Below are positions 7,648 to 15,287 of a DNA stretch of 37,084 bases, in pieces. Position numbers and translations under genes: made by a program. Source of the DNA: GCA-003244245 sp050699575 (GTDB lineage Bacteria > Actinomycetota > Actinomycetes > Mycobacteriales > Pseudonocardiaceae); assembly GCA_050699575.1 (NCBI GenBank), contig JBOHFG010000149.1, forward strand, positions 1 through 37,084. The letters are read 5' to 3'. Each line of letters starts with the position of its first letter. Position 1 is the stretch's first letter. The notes beneath the pieces were generated by a model. It did not search any database and was not told the origin of the DNA. It saw nothing but the letters and a program-made list of their open reading frames with translations.

Positions 7648-9011
7648 CCGGGCACCGCTGGTCGTTGGGCCACGTCGTCGAGGGTGGACGTGGAGTGCTC
7701 CACCCTGCGAAACGTCGGGGAATCCAGCATGTCGCGCAGGAACCCGGTGGTAGTGCTGATGCCCGGGCCGCGCACGATGAATTCGTCGAGCGCGCACCGC
7801 ATGCGGGCGATGGCACCCTCGCGGTCGGGTGCCCAGACGATGACCTTCGCGATCAGCGGGTCGTACTCTGGCGGTACCCGATACCCCGGGCGGGCATGCG
7901 TGTCCACCCGCACGAACGGCCCACCGGGCAGGGTGAACTCGGTGATCGTCCCAGGGGTCGGGGCGAACTGGCACTGCGGATTTTCGGCGTTGATCCGGCA
8001 TTCGATCGCGGCGCCGCGCAGCACAATGTCGTGCTGTGACCACGTCAGCGGCAGCCCCGAGGCAACCCTGATCTGCTCGGCGACCAGATCGACCCCAGTG
8101 ACCATCTCGGTCACCGGGTGCTCCACCTGGATACGGCAGTTGACCTCCATGAAGTAGAAGTTGTCCTGCTCGTCGACCAGGAACTCGAAGGTTCCGGCGC
8201 CCTGGTAGCCGGCGGCCCGCGCACCGCGCACCGCGGCGTGACGTATCCGCTTCACCAGCTCGCCGGGCAGGGCCGGTGCCGGTGACTCCTCAATGAGCTT
8301 CTGGTGGCGGCGCTGGATGCTGCAGTCCCGCTCGCCGAGGTGGCTGACCTGGCCGTGCTGGTCAGCAAAGACCTGGACCTCGACGTGACGGGCGTGTTGC
8401 AGGTAGCGCTCCGCGTACACTCGAGCGTCACCGAATAGCGCGGCCGCGCTCGCCTGGGTCCGGCGGAACACCGCGGGCAGCGAGCGGGCGTCCCAGGCCA
8501 CCTCCATCCCCCGGCCGCCCCGGCCGGCGGTTGCCTTGATCAGCAGCGGGAAGCCGACCCGCGCCGCAAGCTCGGTCACCTCGGCCAGCTCCAGCGCTTC
8601 GGTGCTGCCCGGCAGCAGCGGCAGGCCCTCCCTCAACATCAGCGCCCGGGCGCTGACCTTGCTGCCCAGTTTCGCCATCACCGCCGCGGGCGGGCCGATC
8701 AGCGTGATCCCGTTGCGTTCACAGGCCTCAGCGAAGTCCGGGTCCTCGGACAGGAAACCGTAGCCGGGGTGGATCGCGTCCGCGCCGGTGTTCAGCGCGG
8801 CCTGCAGGACCGCCGCGGCGTTAAGGTAGCTGAGCTTGGTTGCCGCGGGGCCGAGCTGCACCGTCTCGTCGGCCAGCTGCCCGGCCCGGCTGCCGGCATC
8901 TCGGGTGGAGTGCCCGACGACGGTCGCAACGCCCAGCTCACGGCAGGCGCGCAGCACCCGCAGCGCAATCTCGCCCCGGTTAGCGATGAGCACCTTCTCG
9001 AACACGGTCAT
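7644..9011 (-). CDS. accC: Acetyl-CoA carboxylase, biotin carboxylase subunit (stand-alone)
   Basis: This subunit carboxylates the biotin on the carrier protein using ATP and bicarbonate. The 455-residue protein has the N-terminal biotin-carboxylase domain (KVLIANRGEIALRVLRAC), the ATP-grasp glycine-rich loop (KATAGRGGRGMEVAW), the FYFMEVNCRIQVEHPVTE metal/bicarbonate motif (usually MEMNxRxQVEH) and the C-terminal domain (RINAENP). Its length fits stand-alone bacterial AccC; actinobacterial primary metabolism normally uses a fused biotin carboxylase-carrier chain of about 590 residues. It is coupled by 4-nt overlaps to the carrier protein upstream and the MaoC gene downstream, which points to a dedicated malonyl-CoA supply for the polyketide synthase. 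Confidence 0.95.
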   Translation of the reverse strand: MTVFEKVLIANRGEIALRVLRACRELGVATVVGHSTRDAGSRAGQLADETVQLGPAATKLSYLNAAAVLQAALNTGADAIHPGYGFLSEDPDFAEACERNGITLIGPPAAVMAKLGSKVSARALMLREGLPLLPGSTEALELAEVTELAARVGFPLLIKATAGRGGRGMEVAWDARSLPAVFRRTQASAAALFGDARVYAERYLQHARHVEVQVFADQHGQVSHLGERDCSIQRRHQKLIEESPAPALPGELVKRIRHAAVRGARAAGYQGAGTFEFLVDEQDNFYFMEVNCRIQVEHPVTEMVTGVDLVAEQIRVASGLPLTWSQHDIVLRGAAIECRINAENPQCQFAPTPGTITEFTLPGGPFVRVDTHARPGYRVPPEYDPLIAKVIVWAPDREGAIARMRCALDEFIVRGPGISTTTGFLRDMLDSPTFRRVEHSTSTLDDVAQRPAVPG

Positions 9012-9529
9012 CCCTGCTCGACGAGGTCGAGGACGAACAGTGGCTCACCGAACTCAACGGGTTGGCCATCGCGCCGGAGCACCTCGGCGACCACCCCATG
9101 GCGGTCGGCCTCCACCGGCAGCATGAGCTTCATCACCTCCAGGATCGCGACCTGATGGCCGGGACTTACCACGTCGCCGACCTCGACAAATGGGAGGGCA
9201 CCCCGCTCGGGTGCGCGGTAGAAGGTGCCGACGGTCGGCGCGGTGACCTGGTGGCCCCGCGGGGGCGGCGGCCCGTCGGGACCGGTCACCGCGAGGTCCG
9301 TCACCGCGAGCGCGGGTGCCTCGGTGGCGACCACCGTCACCGGGGGCAGCGGGCCGGGCGCCGGCCACTGCAACTCCACGGCGACGTCCCGCGCGCTCAC
9401 CCTGACCCGCTGCGGCATCCGCGGCAGCTCGGCTAGCAGTCGCAGGACCGACCCCCGGACCTCGGCCAGCAACGCGCAGCGCTGGGCGTCACCGTGGTAC
9501 TCGTGGTCGGTGGCCACCGTCTCGGTCAC
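9008..9529 (-). CDS. accB: Biotin carboxyl carrier protein of acetyl-CoA carboxylase
   Basis: This subunit carries carboxybiotin between biotin carboxylase and carboxyltransferase. The 173-residue product ends in a biotinyl domain with VTAPTVGTFYRAPERGALPF and the biotinylation motif EVMKLM (Lys134). The first 90 residues form the usual longer AccB N-terminal region, with a Pro/Ala-rich linker at about 57-92. The start at 9529 overlaps the carboxyltransferase stop by 4 nt. The set of separate carrier, separate carboxylase and fused carboxyltransferase resembles multi-subunit enzymes in some aromatic polyketide clusters, not the genome-wide AccA-type enzyme of actinomycetes. Confidence 0.94.
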   Translation of the reverse strand: MTETVATDHEYHGDAQRCALLAEVRGSVLRLLAELPRMPQRVRVSARDVAVELQWPAPGPLPPVTVVATEAPALAVTDLAVTGPDGPPPPRGHQVTAPTVGTFYRAPERGALPFVEVGDVVSPGHQVAILEVMKLMLPVEADRHGVVAEVLRRDGQPVEFGEPLFVLDLVEQG

Positions 9530-11262
9530 GACGCCTCGTCGACGACGTCAGCGGCGTAGCCCGAGTCGGTGCCTGGGGGGAAGCTGACGAGGTCCGCGCC
9601 GAAGCGGCCGAAGCGGGCCTGGCGGTCGGCGCGGACCTGACTGCCGCGCAGCCCGGCCAGCTCACTGAGGCAACCCGACAGCGCGATGCCCAGCCACTGC
9701 GCCGCCAGCATCGGGTCGGCATCCACACCACCGTCGGGCTCCAGGATTACCCCGTCCACCACGCCCAGCTCCAGCAGGTCGCGAGCCTGCAGCTTCAGTG
9801 CGGTGGCCGCGTGCGTGGCGGCGGCAGGATCATGCCACAGGATCGCCGCACAGCCCTCCGGGCTGATCACCGAGTACACCGCGTCCTGCCACATGAGGAC
9901 CCGGTTTGCCACGCCGAGCGCGAGCGCGCCGCCGCTGCCGCCCTCGCCGGTGATGACGCTGACCACCGGGACCGGTAGCGCCGCCATGAGCTTGAGGTTC
10001 TCCGCGATGGCGGTGGCCTGGCCCTGCTCCTCGGCCTGCCGGCCGGGGTTGGCGCCGGGCGTGTCGATCAACGTGATAACCGGCAGGCCGAGCTTGCTGG
10101 CCAGCCGCAGCAGCCGTCCCGCCTTGCGGTAACCGGCCGGGTTGGGCATGCCGAAGTTGCGCCGTCGCAGCTCGGTGGCATCGTGGCCCTTCTGGTGGCC
10201 GATGAGGACGACGGACCTGCCGTGTAGCCGCCCGAGCCCGCCCACCACCGCGGCGCAGTCCCCGGAGGCTCGGTCGCCGGCCAGCTCGCGGAACTCCTCC
10301 AGCAGCATGGCGGCGTAGTCCAGCGTGGTCGGACGGGTGATCCGCCGGGCCCGGCGGACCGCCGTCGCGGCGTCGGTCTGGGCCAGCCGGGCTGGGTCGT
10401 GCACCACCACCTCGTTGCCGTGCGGGCACAACCGCACCGGCGCCTGCCGGTGGCTGGTGCCGGCCCGCAGCACGATGGCCAGCTCACCCCGCAGCCGCGC
10501 GCGCGGCGCGATGAAGTCGAGGAACCCCCGCTCGAGCAGGAACTCGGCGGTCTGGAAGTTCTCGGGCAGGCGCTGGCCGAGGGTCTGCTCGAGCACTCGC
10601 CGGCCGGCGAAGCCCAGCCGCGCCCCGGGCTCGGCGATCGTCACGTCACACAGCGTCGCGAACGAGGCGGCCACGCCACCGAAGGTGGGGTCGGTGATCA
10701 GCGAGATGGTGAGCAGGCCGGCGGCGTCGAGCCGGGCCAGCATCGCGCTGGTCTTGGCCATCTGCATCAGCGCCAGCGCCCCCTCCTGCATGCGGGCGCC
10801 GCCGGAGGCGGTCACCAGCAGCAGCGGGGTACGCCGGTGCAGCGCGATCTCGCCGATCCGGGTGATGATCTCGCCGACCGCGGCACTGAGGCTGCCGCCC
10901 AAAAACCGGAAGTCCATGCACGCCACCACCACTGGGCTGCCTCCGATCGTGCCGGTGGCGCCCTGGACCGCCTCGGTGAGCCCGGTGCGCGCCCGGGCGT
11001 CGGCCAGGCGCTGCGGGTAGGGCTTCGTGTCACAGAACCGCAGCGGGTCGACCGACTGCACGGTGAAAACCAGCGGCTCGATCGAACCGGGGTCCAGCAG
11101 CTGCTCGAGTCGTTCCGGGGCGGTCAGTGCGCCGTGCCTGCCGCACTCCGGGCAGACCTTGAGGTGGCGTCTCCAGCGTGTGCTGTACAGGATCATCTGG
11201 CAGCCGGCGCACAACGTCCACTCCGGCTCCGTGACCTGCGGCCGGGACAGTGTCGCGGTCAT
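9526..11262 (-). CDS. accDA: Acetyl-CoA carboxylase carboxyltransferase, beta-alpha fusion
   Basis: This subunit transfers CO2 from carboxybiotin to acetyl-CoA, giving malonyl-CoA. The 578-residue chain fuses the beta half (about 1-270) to the alpha half (about 290-578). The beta half begins with a four-Cys zinc finger (C18, C21, C37, C40, in LCAGCQ and VCPECG) and contains VTASGGARMQEGALALMQM. The alpha half contains the IDTPGANPGRQAEEQGQ motif and GEGGSGGALALG. It lies 23 nt after the ACP gene and overlaps accB by 4 nt. The fused zinc-finger form differs from the AccD-type subunits of actinobacterial fatty acid and propionyl-CoA metabolism, which supports a cluster-specific role. Confidence 0.94.
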   Translation of the reverse strand: MTATLSRPQVTEPEWTLCAGCQMILYSTRWRRHLKVCPECGRHGALTAPERLEQLLDPGSIEPLVFTVQSVDPLRFCDTKPYPQRLADARARTGLTEAVQGATGTIGGSPVVVACMDFRFLGGSLSAAVGEIITRIGEIALHRRTPLLLVTASGGARMQEGALALMQMAKTSAMLARLDAAGLLTISLITDPTFGGVAASFATLCDVTIAEPGARLGFAGRRVLEQTLGQRLPENFQTAEFLLERGFLDFIAPRARLRGELAIVLRAGTSHRQAPVRLCPHGNEVVVHDPARLAQTDAATAVRRARRITRPTTLDYAAMLLEEFRELAGDRASGDCAAVVGGLGRLHGRSVVLIGHQKGHDATELRRRNFGMPNPAGYRKAGRLLRLASKLGLPVITLIDTPGANPGRQAEEQGQATAIAENLKLMAALPVPVVSVITGEGGSGGALALGVANRVLMWQDAVYSVISPEGCAAILWHDPAAATHAATALKLQARDLLELGVVDGVILEPDGGVDADPMLAAQWLGIALSGCLSELAGLRGSQVRADRQARFGRFGADLVSFPPGTDSGYAADVVDEAS

Positions 11263-11285
11263 CGTCCTCCTTCCCGCTGCTCGGA

Positions 11286-11543
11286 TCAGGCGGCCTCGGC
11301 CAGCCGGCGGTTGATGAAATCGATCATTGCGCGAGGTGTGCGCAGGTCGTCGATCTCCTCGTCGGTGATGGCGATGTGCAGGTCCTCCTGCAGCTTGGTG
11401 ACGAACTCATAGATCGACAGCGAGTCGTACCCCAGCTCGTCGAGTTCGGTGTCGAGGTTGGCGTCGGTCAACGGCTGGGCACCGCCACCGCCGAGACAGG
11501 AGTCGACGGTCTTGCGAAGGTCACCCACGGTGAACGGACTCAT
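11286..11543 (-). CDS. Type II polyketide acyl carrier protein
   Basis: This is the carrier for the growing poly-beta-ketone. The 85-residue protein has the phosphopantetheine site LGYDSLSIYEF (Ser41), where polyketide ACPs commonly read LGYDSL. The helix II/III region (ITDEEIDDLRTPRAMIDFIN) is typical. It is the first gene of the minus-strand operon, transcribed away from the KAS III gene across a 172-nt divergent gap. In most aromatic clusters the ACP follows the chain length factor directly, so its separation here is unusual. The ATG at 11543 gives the normal length. No second ACP is seen in the window. Confidence 0.94.
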   Translation of the reverse strand: MSPFTVGDLRKTVDSCLGGGGAQPLTDANLDTELDELGYDSLSIYEFVTKLQEDLHIAITDEEIDDLRTPRAMIDFINRRLAEAA

Positions 11544-11715
11544 CTGTGCACTCCAGCCAGGACGGGAATGAACTCAGAGCGCAATGCTGGTCCGGCGGGC
11601 TCGAACGACGGTCAAGCGCACCTGGAGAGCGCGGCCCCTAGGGATCCTCGAGACCGGCTCGACCCACTCGGGACACCATCGGGCCGATGCGCCCCCGACG
11701 CACCGGGCAACACCC
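11544..11715. promoter_or_regulatory. Divergent promoter region between the ACP operon and the KAS III gene
   Basis: This 172-nt gap separates the ACP start (minus) from the chosen KAS III start (plus). It should carry promoters for both arms of the cluster and is a natural target for the SARP regulator at 21013-21843. I could not pick convincing heptamer repeats or -10/-35 boxes by eye. If KAS III starts at the upstream ATG at 11584, the gap shrinks to 40 nt. Confidence 0.4.
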
Positions 11716-12717
11716 GTGACCACCGCGCTGCGCGTCGCGGCACCCGGCGACGCCAGGATTGTCGGCATTGGCGTCTGCCGTCCTCGGCGCACGGTGTCCA
11801 ACAGCGAGATCTGCACCCGGATCGATTCGACCGAGGAATGGATCGAGACCCGGTCGGGCATTGTCAGCCGGTATCACGCCGACGAGCACGAGCCGCTGGG
11901 CCACCTGGCCACCGAGGCCGGAGCCAAGGCGCTGGCCGACGCGGGCGTGCAGGCCGCCCAGCTGGGCTGCGTAATCGTAGCGAGCATGTCTAACGTCGTG
12001 CAGACGCCACCGCTGGCCATTGAGGTCGTGCACCGCCTCGGCGCGCACGCGGCGGGCGGTTTTGACCTGTCGGCGGCGTGCGCGGGGTTCTGCCACGCAC
12101 TGGGCCTGGCCGCCAACCTCGTCGCGGCCGGTGAGGTCGGATACGTGCTGGTCATCGGCGCGGAACGGATGACCGATATCGTACGATCGACCGATCGGTC
12201 GATCGCGTTCCTGTTTGGTGACGGCGCCGGCGCGGTGCTGGTGGCCCGCGGAGACCGCCCCGGGATCGGACCGACCGTGCGCGGCGCCGACGGCGCCTCC
12301 CACGACGCCCTGCGCATGACCAACTCGTGGGCGGCATTTCGCGCGGACCCCACACAGGCCGCGCCGTACATGGTGATGGACGGCCGGCGGGTGTTCCGGT
12401 GGGCGGTGGCCGAGATCGTGCCCGCGGCCCGGCGGGCCATCGCGGCGGCTGGGCTCACCCCGAGCGACCTGGCCGCCTTCATCCCCCACCAGGCGAACCT
12501 GCGGATGATCGAGGTGCTGGCCAACCGGCTGGGGCTACCCGCCTCGGTGGTCGTCGCTGACGACGTGACGCACACCGGCAACACCTCGGCCGCCTCGATC
12601 CCACTGGCCATGGAGCGGCTGCTGAGCTCGGGTGCGGTGCGCAGCGGGCAACCGGCACTGCTGATCGCCTTCGGCGCCGGGCTCAACTACGCGGGACAGG
12701 TCGTGCTGTTGCCGTGA
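11716..12717 (+). CDS. Beta-ketoacyl-ACP synthase III (KAS III, starter-unit priming)
   Basis: This is a FabH-type condensing enzyme that would select and condense an acyl-CoA starter with malonyl-ACP. All three catalytic residues are visible: Cys122 in LSAACAGF, His in FIPHQANLRM and Asn in HTGNTSAAS. The GTG at 11716 gives 333 residues and places RIVGIGVCRPRR at the usual N-terminal distance. The frame reaches back to an ATG at 11584, but that extension is basic, unlike the family, and I judge it non-coding. A KAS III in an aromatic cluster normally signals a non-acetate starter (as in R1128 or frenolicin pathways). The intact Cys makes this a true ketosynthase and not an acyltransferase variant. 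Confidence 0.92.
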   Translation: MTTALRVAAPGDARIVGIGVCRPRRTVSNSEICTRIDSTEEWIETRSGIVSRYHADEHEPLGHLATEAGAKALADAGVQAAQLGCVIVASMSNVVQTPPLAIEVVHRLGAHAAGGFDLSAACAGFCHALGLAANLVAAGEVGYVLVIGAERMTDIVRSTDRSIAFLFGDGAGAVLVARGDRPGIGPTVRGADGASHDALRMTNSWAAFRADPTQAAPYMVMDGRRVFRWAVAEIVPAARRAIAAAGLTPSDLAAFIPHQANLRMIEVLANRLGLPASVVVADDVTHTGNTSAASIPLAMERLLSSGAVRSGQPALLIAFGAGLNYAGQVVLLP

Positions 12718-12809
12718 CCCTGGCGAGCGGAGCTGGTCGATGCGAATTCGAGCTGGGCTCAAGGAACAATCGGCACAGTGAATGACGAGAGACAAGCTGA
12801 GGAGTAGCT

Positions 12810-14075
12810 GTGAACCGACGAGTTGTGATCACCGGAATTGAGGTGATCGCGCCCGGCGGGATGGGAAAGAAAAATTTCTGGGAGCTGTTGGAGTCGGGTC
12901 GGACGGCGACTCGGACGATTTCTTCCTTCGATCCAGCTCCGTTTCGGTCCCAGGTTGCCGCCGAGTGTGACTTCGACCCGCAGGGCGCTGGTTTGACTCG
13001 CCGGGAGATCCGCCGAATGGACCGTCCGGCGCAGTTCGCCTCGGTGTGCGCGCGGGACTGCCTGGCCGACAGCGGGCTGGAGCCAGGTCAGCTGGACCCC
13101 ACCCGGGTGGGGGTGAGCGTGGGCAGTGCCATCGGCGGTGCCGCCAGTCTCGAGCGAGAGTACGTGATCCTCTCGGACAGCGGTCGGGAGTGGCGCATGG
13201 ACCCGGCCCACCTGTCGCCGTACATGTATGACTATTTCGTCCCCAGCTCGACCGCGGTCGAGGTGGCCTGGCAGGTGGCCGCCGAGGGGCCGGTCTCGGT
13301 CGTCTCGACCGGCTGCACCGCCGGACTGGACTCGGTTGGCCGAGCGTATGAGCTGATCCTCGAGGGCGCCGTGGACGTGATGCTCGCCGGCGCCACCGAG
13401 GCGCCGATCGCGCCACTGGTGGTGACCTGCTTCGACGCGATCAAGGCGACGACCCCGCGCAACGACGACCCGGCGCACGCCTCGCGTCCCTTTGACCAGA
13501 CCCGCAACGGGTTCGTGCTGGCCGAGGGCGCGGCGATGATGGTGCTGGAGGAGCTGGGCCACGCCACGGCCCGGGGTGCGCACATCTACGCCGAGGTCAG
13601 CGGCTATGCCACCCGTTGCAACGCCTACCATATGACGGGTCTCCAGGTCCACGGTCGGGAGATGGCCGAGGCGATCCGCCACGCCATGGCCGACGCCCGC
13701 TGCGACCCGACGGCGGTCGACTACGTCAACGCGCACGGCTCGGGCACCAAGCAGAACGACCGGCACGAGACCGCCGCGTTCAAGTCCACCCTCGGTGCGC
13801 ACGCCTACCGGATCCCGGTCAGCTCCATCAAGTCCATGATCGGCCACTCGCTCGGCGCCATCGGCTCTATCGAGATCGCCGCGTGCGCGCTGGCCATCGA
13901 GCACAACGTGGTCCCCCCGACGGCGAACCTGCACGAGCCCGACCCCGAATGCGACCTGGACTACGTGCCCAACGAGGCGCGCGAGGTCCAGGTGGGCACG
14001 GTACTGACCGTCGGCAGCGGCTTCGGCGGCTTCCAGAGCGCGATGGTGCTGCGGGCCTTAGGCGGTGCGCGATGA
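12810..14075 (+). CDS. Type II PKS ketosynthase alpha subunit (KS-alpha)
   Basis: This is the catalytic half of the KS-CLF heterodimer, which extends the polyketide with malonyl units by decarboxylative condensation. The 421-residue thiolase-fold protein has the active-site Cys169 in VSTGCTAGLDS, and His309 and His346 in VNAHGSGTKQND and KSMIGHSLGA. The start is GTG at 12810, preceded by GAGGAG about 5 nt upstream. The first 60 codons or so look less GC-rich than the rest. Its stop overlaps the next start by 4 nt, so the two subunits are coupled for 1:1 synthesis. Confidence 0.97.
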   Translation: MNRRVVITGIEVIAPGGMGKKNFWELLESGRTATRTISSFDPAPFRSQVAAECDFDPQGAGLTRREIRRMDRPAQFASVCARDCLADSGLEPGQLDPTRVGVSVGSAIGGAASLEREYVILSDSGREWRMDPAHLSPYMYDYFVPSSTAVEVAWQVAAEGPVSVVSTGCTAGLDSVGRAYELILEGAVDVMLAGATEAPIAPLVVTCFDAIKATTPRNDDPAHASRPFDQTRNGFVLAEGAAMMVLEELGHATARGAHIYAEVSGYATRCNAYHMTGLQVHGREMAEAIRHAMADARCDPTAVDYVNAHGSGTKQNDRHETAAFKSTLGAHAYRIPVSSIKSMIGHSLGAIGSIEIAACALAIEHNVVPPTANLHEPDPECDLDYVPNEAREVQVGTVLTVGSGFGGFQSAMVLRALGGAR

Positions 14076-15280
14076 GCGAGCACCCCGTAGTGACCGGGTT
14101 AGGGATCGTCGCTCCCAACGGCCTGGGGACCGAGACCTTCTGGAAGGCGACGCTGGCCGGGGACTGCGGGATCCGGCGCATCGAGAACTTCGACCCGGGG
14201 TGCTACCCCTCGCAGCTGGCCGGGCAGATCCGCGACTTCGAAGCATCCGAGCACCTGCCCGACCGGTTGCTGCCGCAGACTGACCGGGTGACCAGGCTGG
14301 CCCTGGTGGCCGCCGACTGGGCGCTCACCGATGCCGGGATCAGCGGTGACGAGTACGCCGACTTTGACCAGGGCGTGGTCACCTCCAACGCCTCGGGTGG
14401 TTTCGAGTTCACCTACCGTGAGGTCAATAAGTTGTACAACCAGGGGCCCAAGCACGTCAGCGTGTACCAGTCATTCGCCTGGTTCTACGCAGCGAACACC
14501 GGCCAGATCTCTATCCGCAACGGCATGCGCGGGCCCAGCGGGGTCCTGGTCGGGGAGCAGGCCGGCGGGCTCGACGCGGTGGGGCAAGCCCGCCACAACC
14601 TGCGCCATGGCGGCAAGCTCATGGTGACGGGCGGTGTGGAGTCCTCCTTTGACCCGTTGGGCCTGCTGTCGCACTACGTCAGCGGCCAGGTCAGCACCTG
14701 CCGAGACCCGCAGCTCGCCTACCTGCCCTTCGACGTGGCCGCCAACGGCTACCTCCCGGGCGAGGGCGGCGCCATCGTGGTGCTCGAGCGCGCCGACGCC
14801 GCCCGCGCCCGAGGCGCGTCAGGCTACGGCCGGGTCGCCGGCTACGCCGCGACCTTCGACCCGCCACCGGGCAGCGCGCGGCCGTCGAGCCTGGCCAGGG
14901 CGCTGGTACTGGCGCTGGCCGATGCCGGCGTCACCCCGGGCGAGGTGGACGCGGTCTTCGCGGACGCGGCCGGTGTCGTGGAGCTAGACCGAACCGAGGC
15001 GAGCGCGCTCGCCGAGGTGTTCGGCCCACACGGGGTGCCGGTCACCGCAACCAAGGCCGCCAACGGTCGGCTCTGCGCCGGCGCGGGGCCGCTGGATGTG
15101 GCGACCGCGCTGTTAGCGATGCGCGATGGGGTGATCCCGCCGACGCCCAACGTGCGGGTGGTCCCCGACGAATACCGGATCGATCTGGTGCAGGAACCCA
15201 GAACCGCCGAGGTTGCGGTCGCCGTGGTGCTGGCCCGCGGCCGGCACGGGTTCAACTCGGCCGTGGTGCTGACGAAGTGA
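14072..15280 (+). CDS. Type II PKS chain length factor (KS-beta)
   Basis: This is the partner of KS-alpha that sets chain length and decarboxylates malonyl-ACP for initiation. The 402-residue product aligns in layout with KS-alpha, but the active-site Cys is replaced by Gln163 in VGEQAGGLDAVG, the hallmark of this subunit. The pocket-lining helix reads GGFEFTYREVNKLYNQG. I recall Phe in actinorhodin CLF where Val118 stands here, and a smaller residue there may fit a chain longer than an octaketide; this needs an alignment. The ATG at 14072 overlaps the KS-alpha stop. The ACP gene that normally follows is absent. Confidence 0.96.
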   Translation: MSEHPVVTGLGIVAPNGLGTETFWKATLAGDCGIRRIENFDPGCYPSQLAGQIRDFEASEHLPDRLLPQTDRVTRLALVAADWALTDAGISGDEYADFDQGVVTSNASGGFEFTYREVNKLYNQGPKHVSVYQSFAWFYAANTGQISIRNGMRGPSGVLVGEQAGGLDAVGQARHNLRHGGKLMVTGGVESSFDPLGLLSHYVSGQVSTCRDPQLAYLPFDVAANGYLPGEGGAIVVLERADAARARGASGYGRVAGYAATFDPPPGSARPSSLARALVLALADAGVTPGEVDAVFADAAGVVELDRTEASALAEVFGPHGVPVTATKAANGRLCAGAGPLDVATALLAMRDGVIPPTPNVRVVPDEYRIDLVQEPRTAEVAVAVVLARGRHGFNSAVVLTK

Positions 15281-15287
15281 GGAGAGC

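Noticed and set aside
7648..8043. N-terminal extension of the MaoC gene
   Set aside because: The extension reads Arg/His/Pro-rich and overlaps the biotin carboxylase on the same strand in another frame; the ATG at 7647 with a 4-nt overlap fits the operon.
10399..11412. A 337-codon plus-strand frame
   Set aside because: It is antisense to the carboxyltransferase gene and ACP, with no recognisable protein features.
12759..13934. A 391-codon minus-strand frame
   Set aside because: It is antisense to KS-alpha, whose catalytic residues are all in place on the plus strand.
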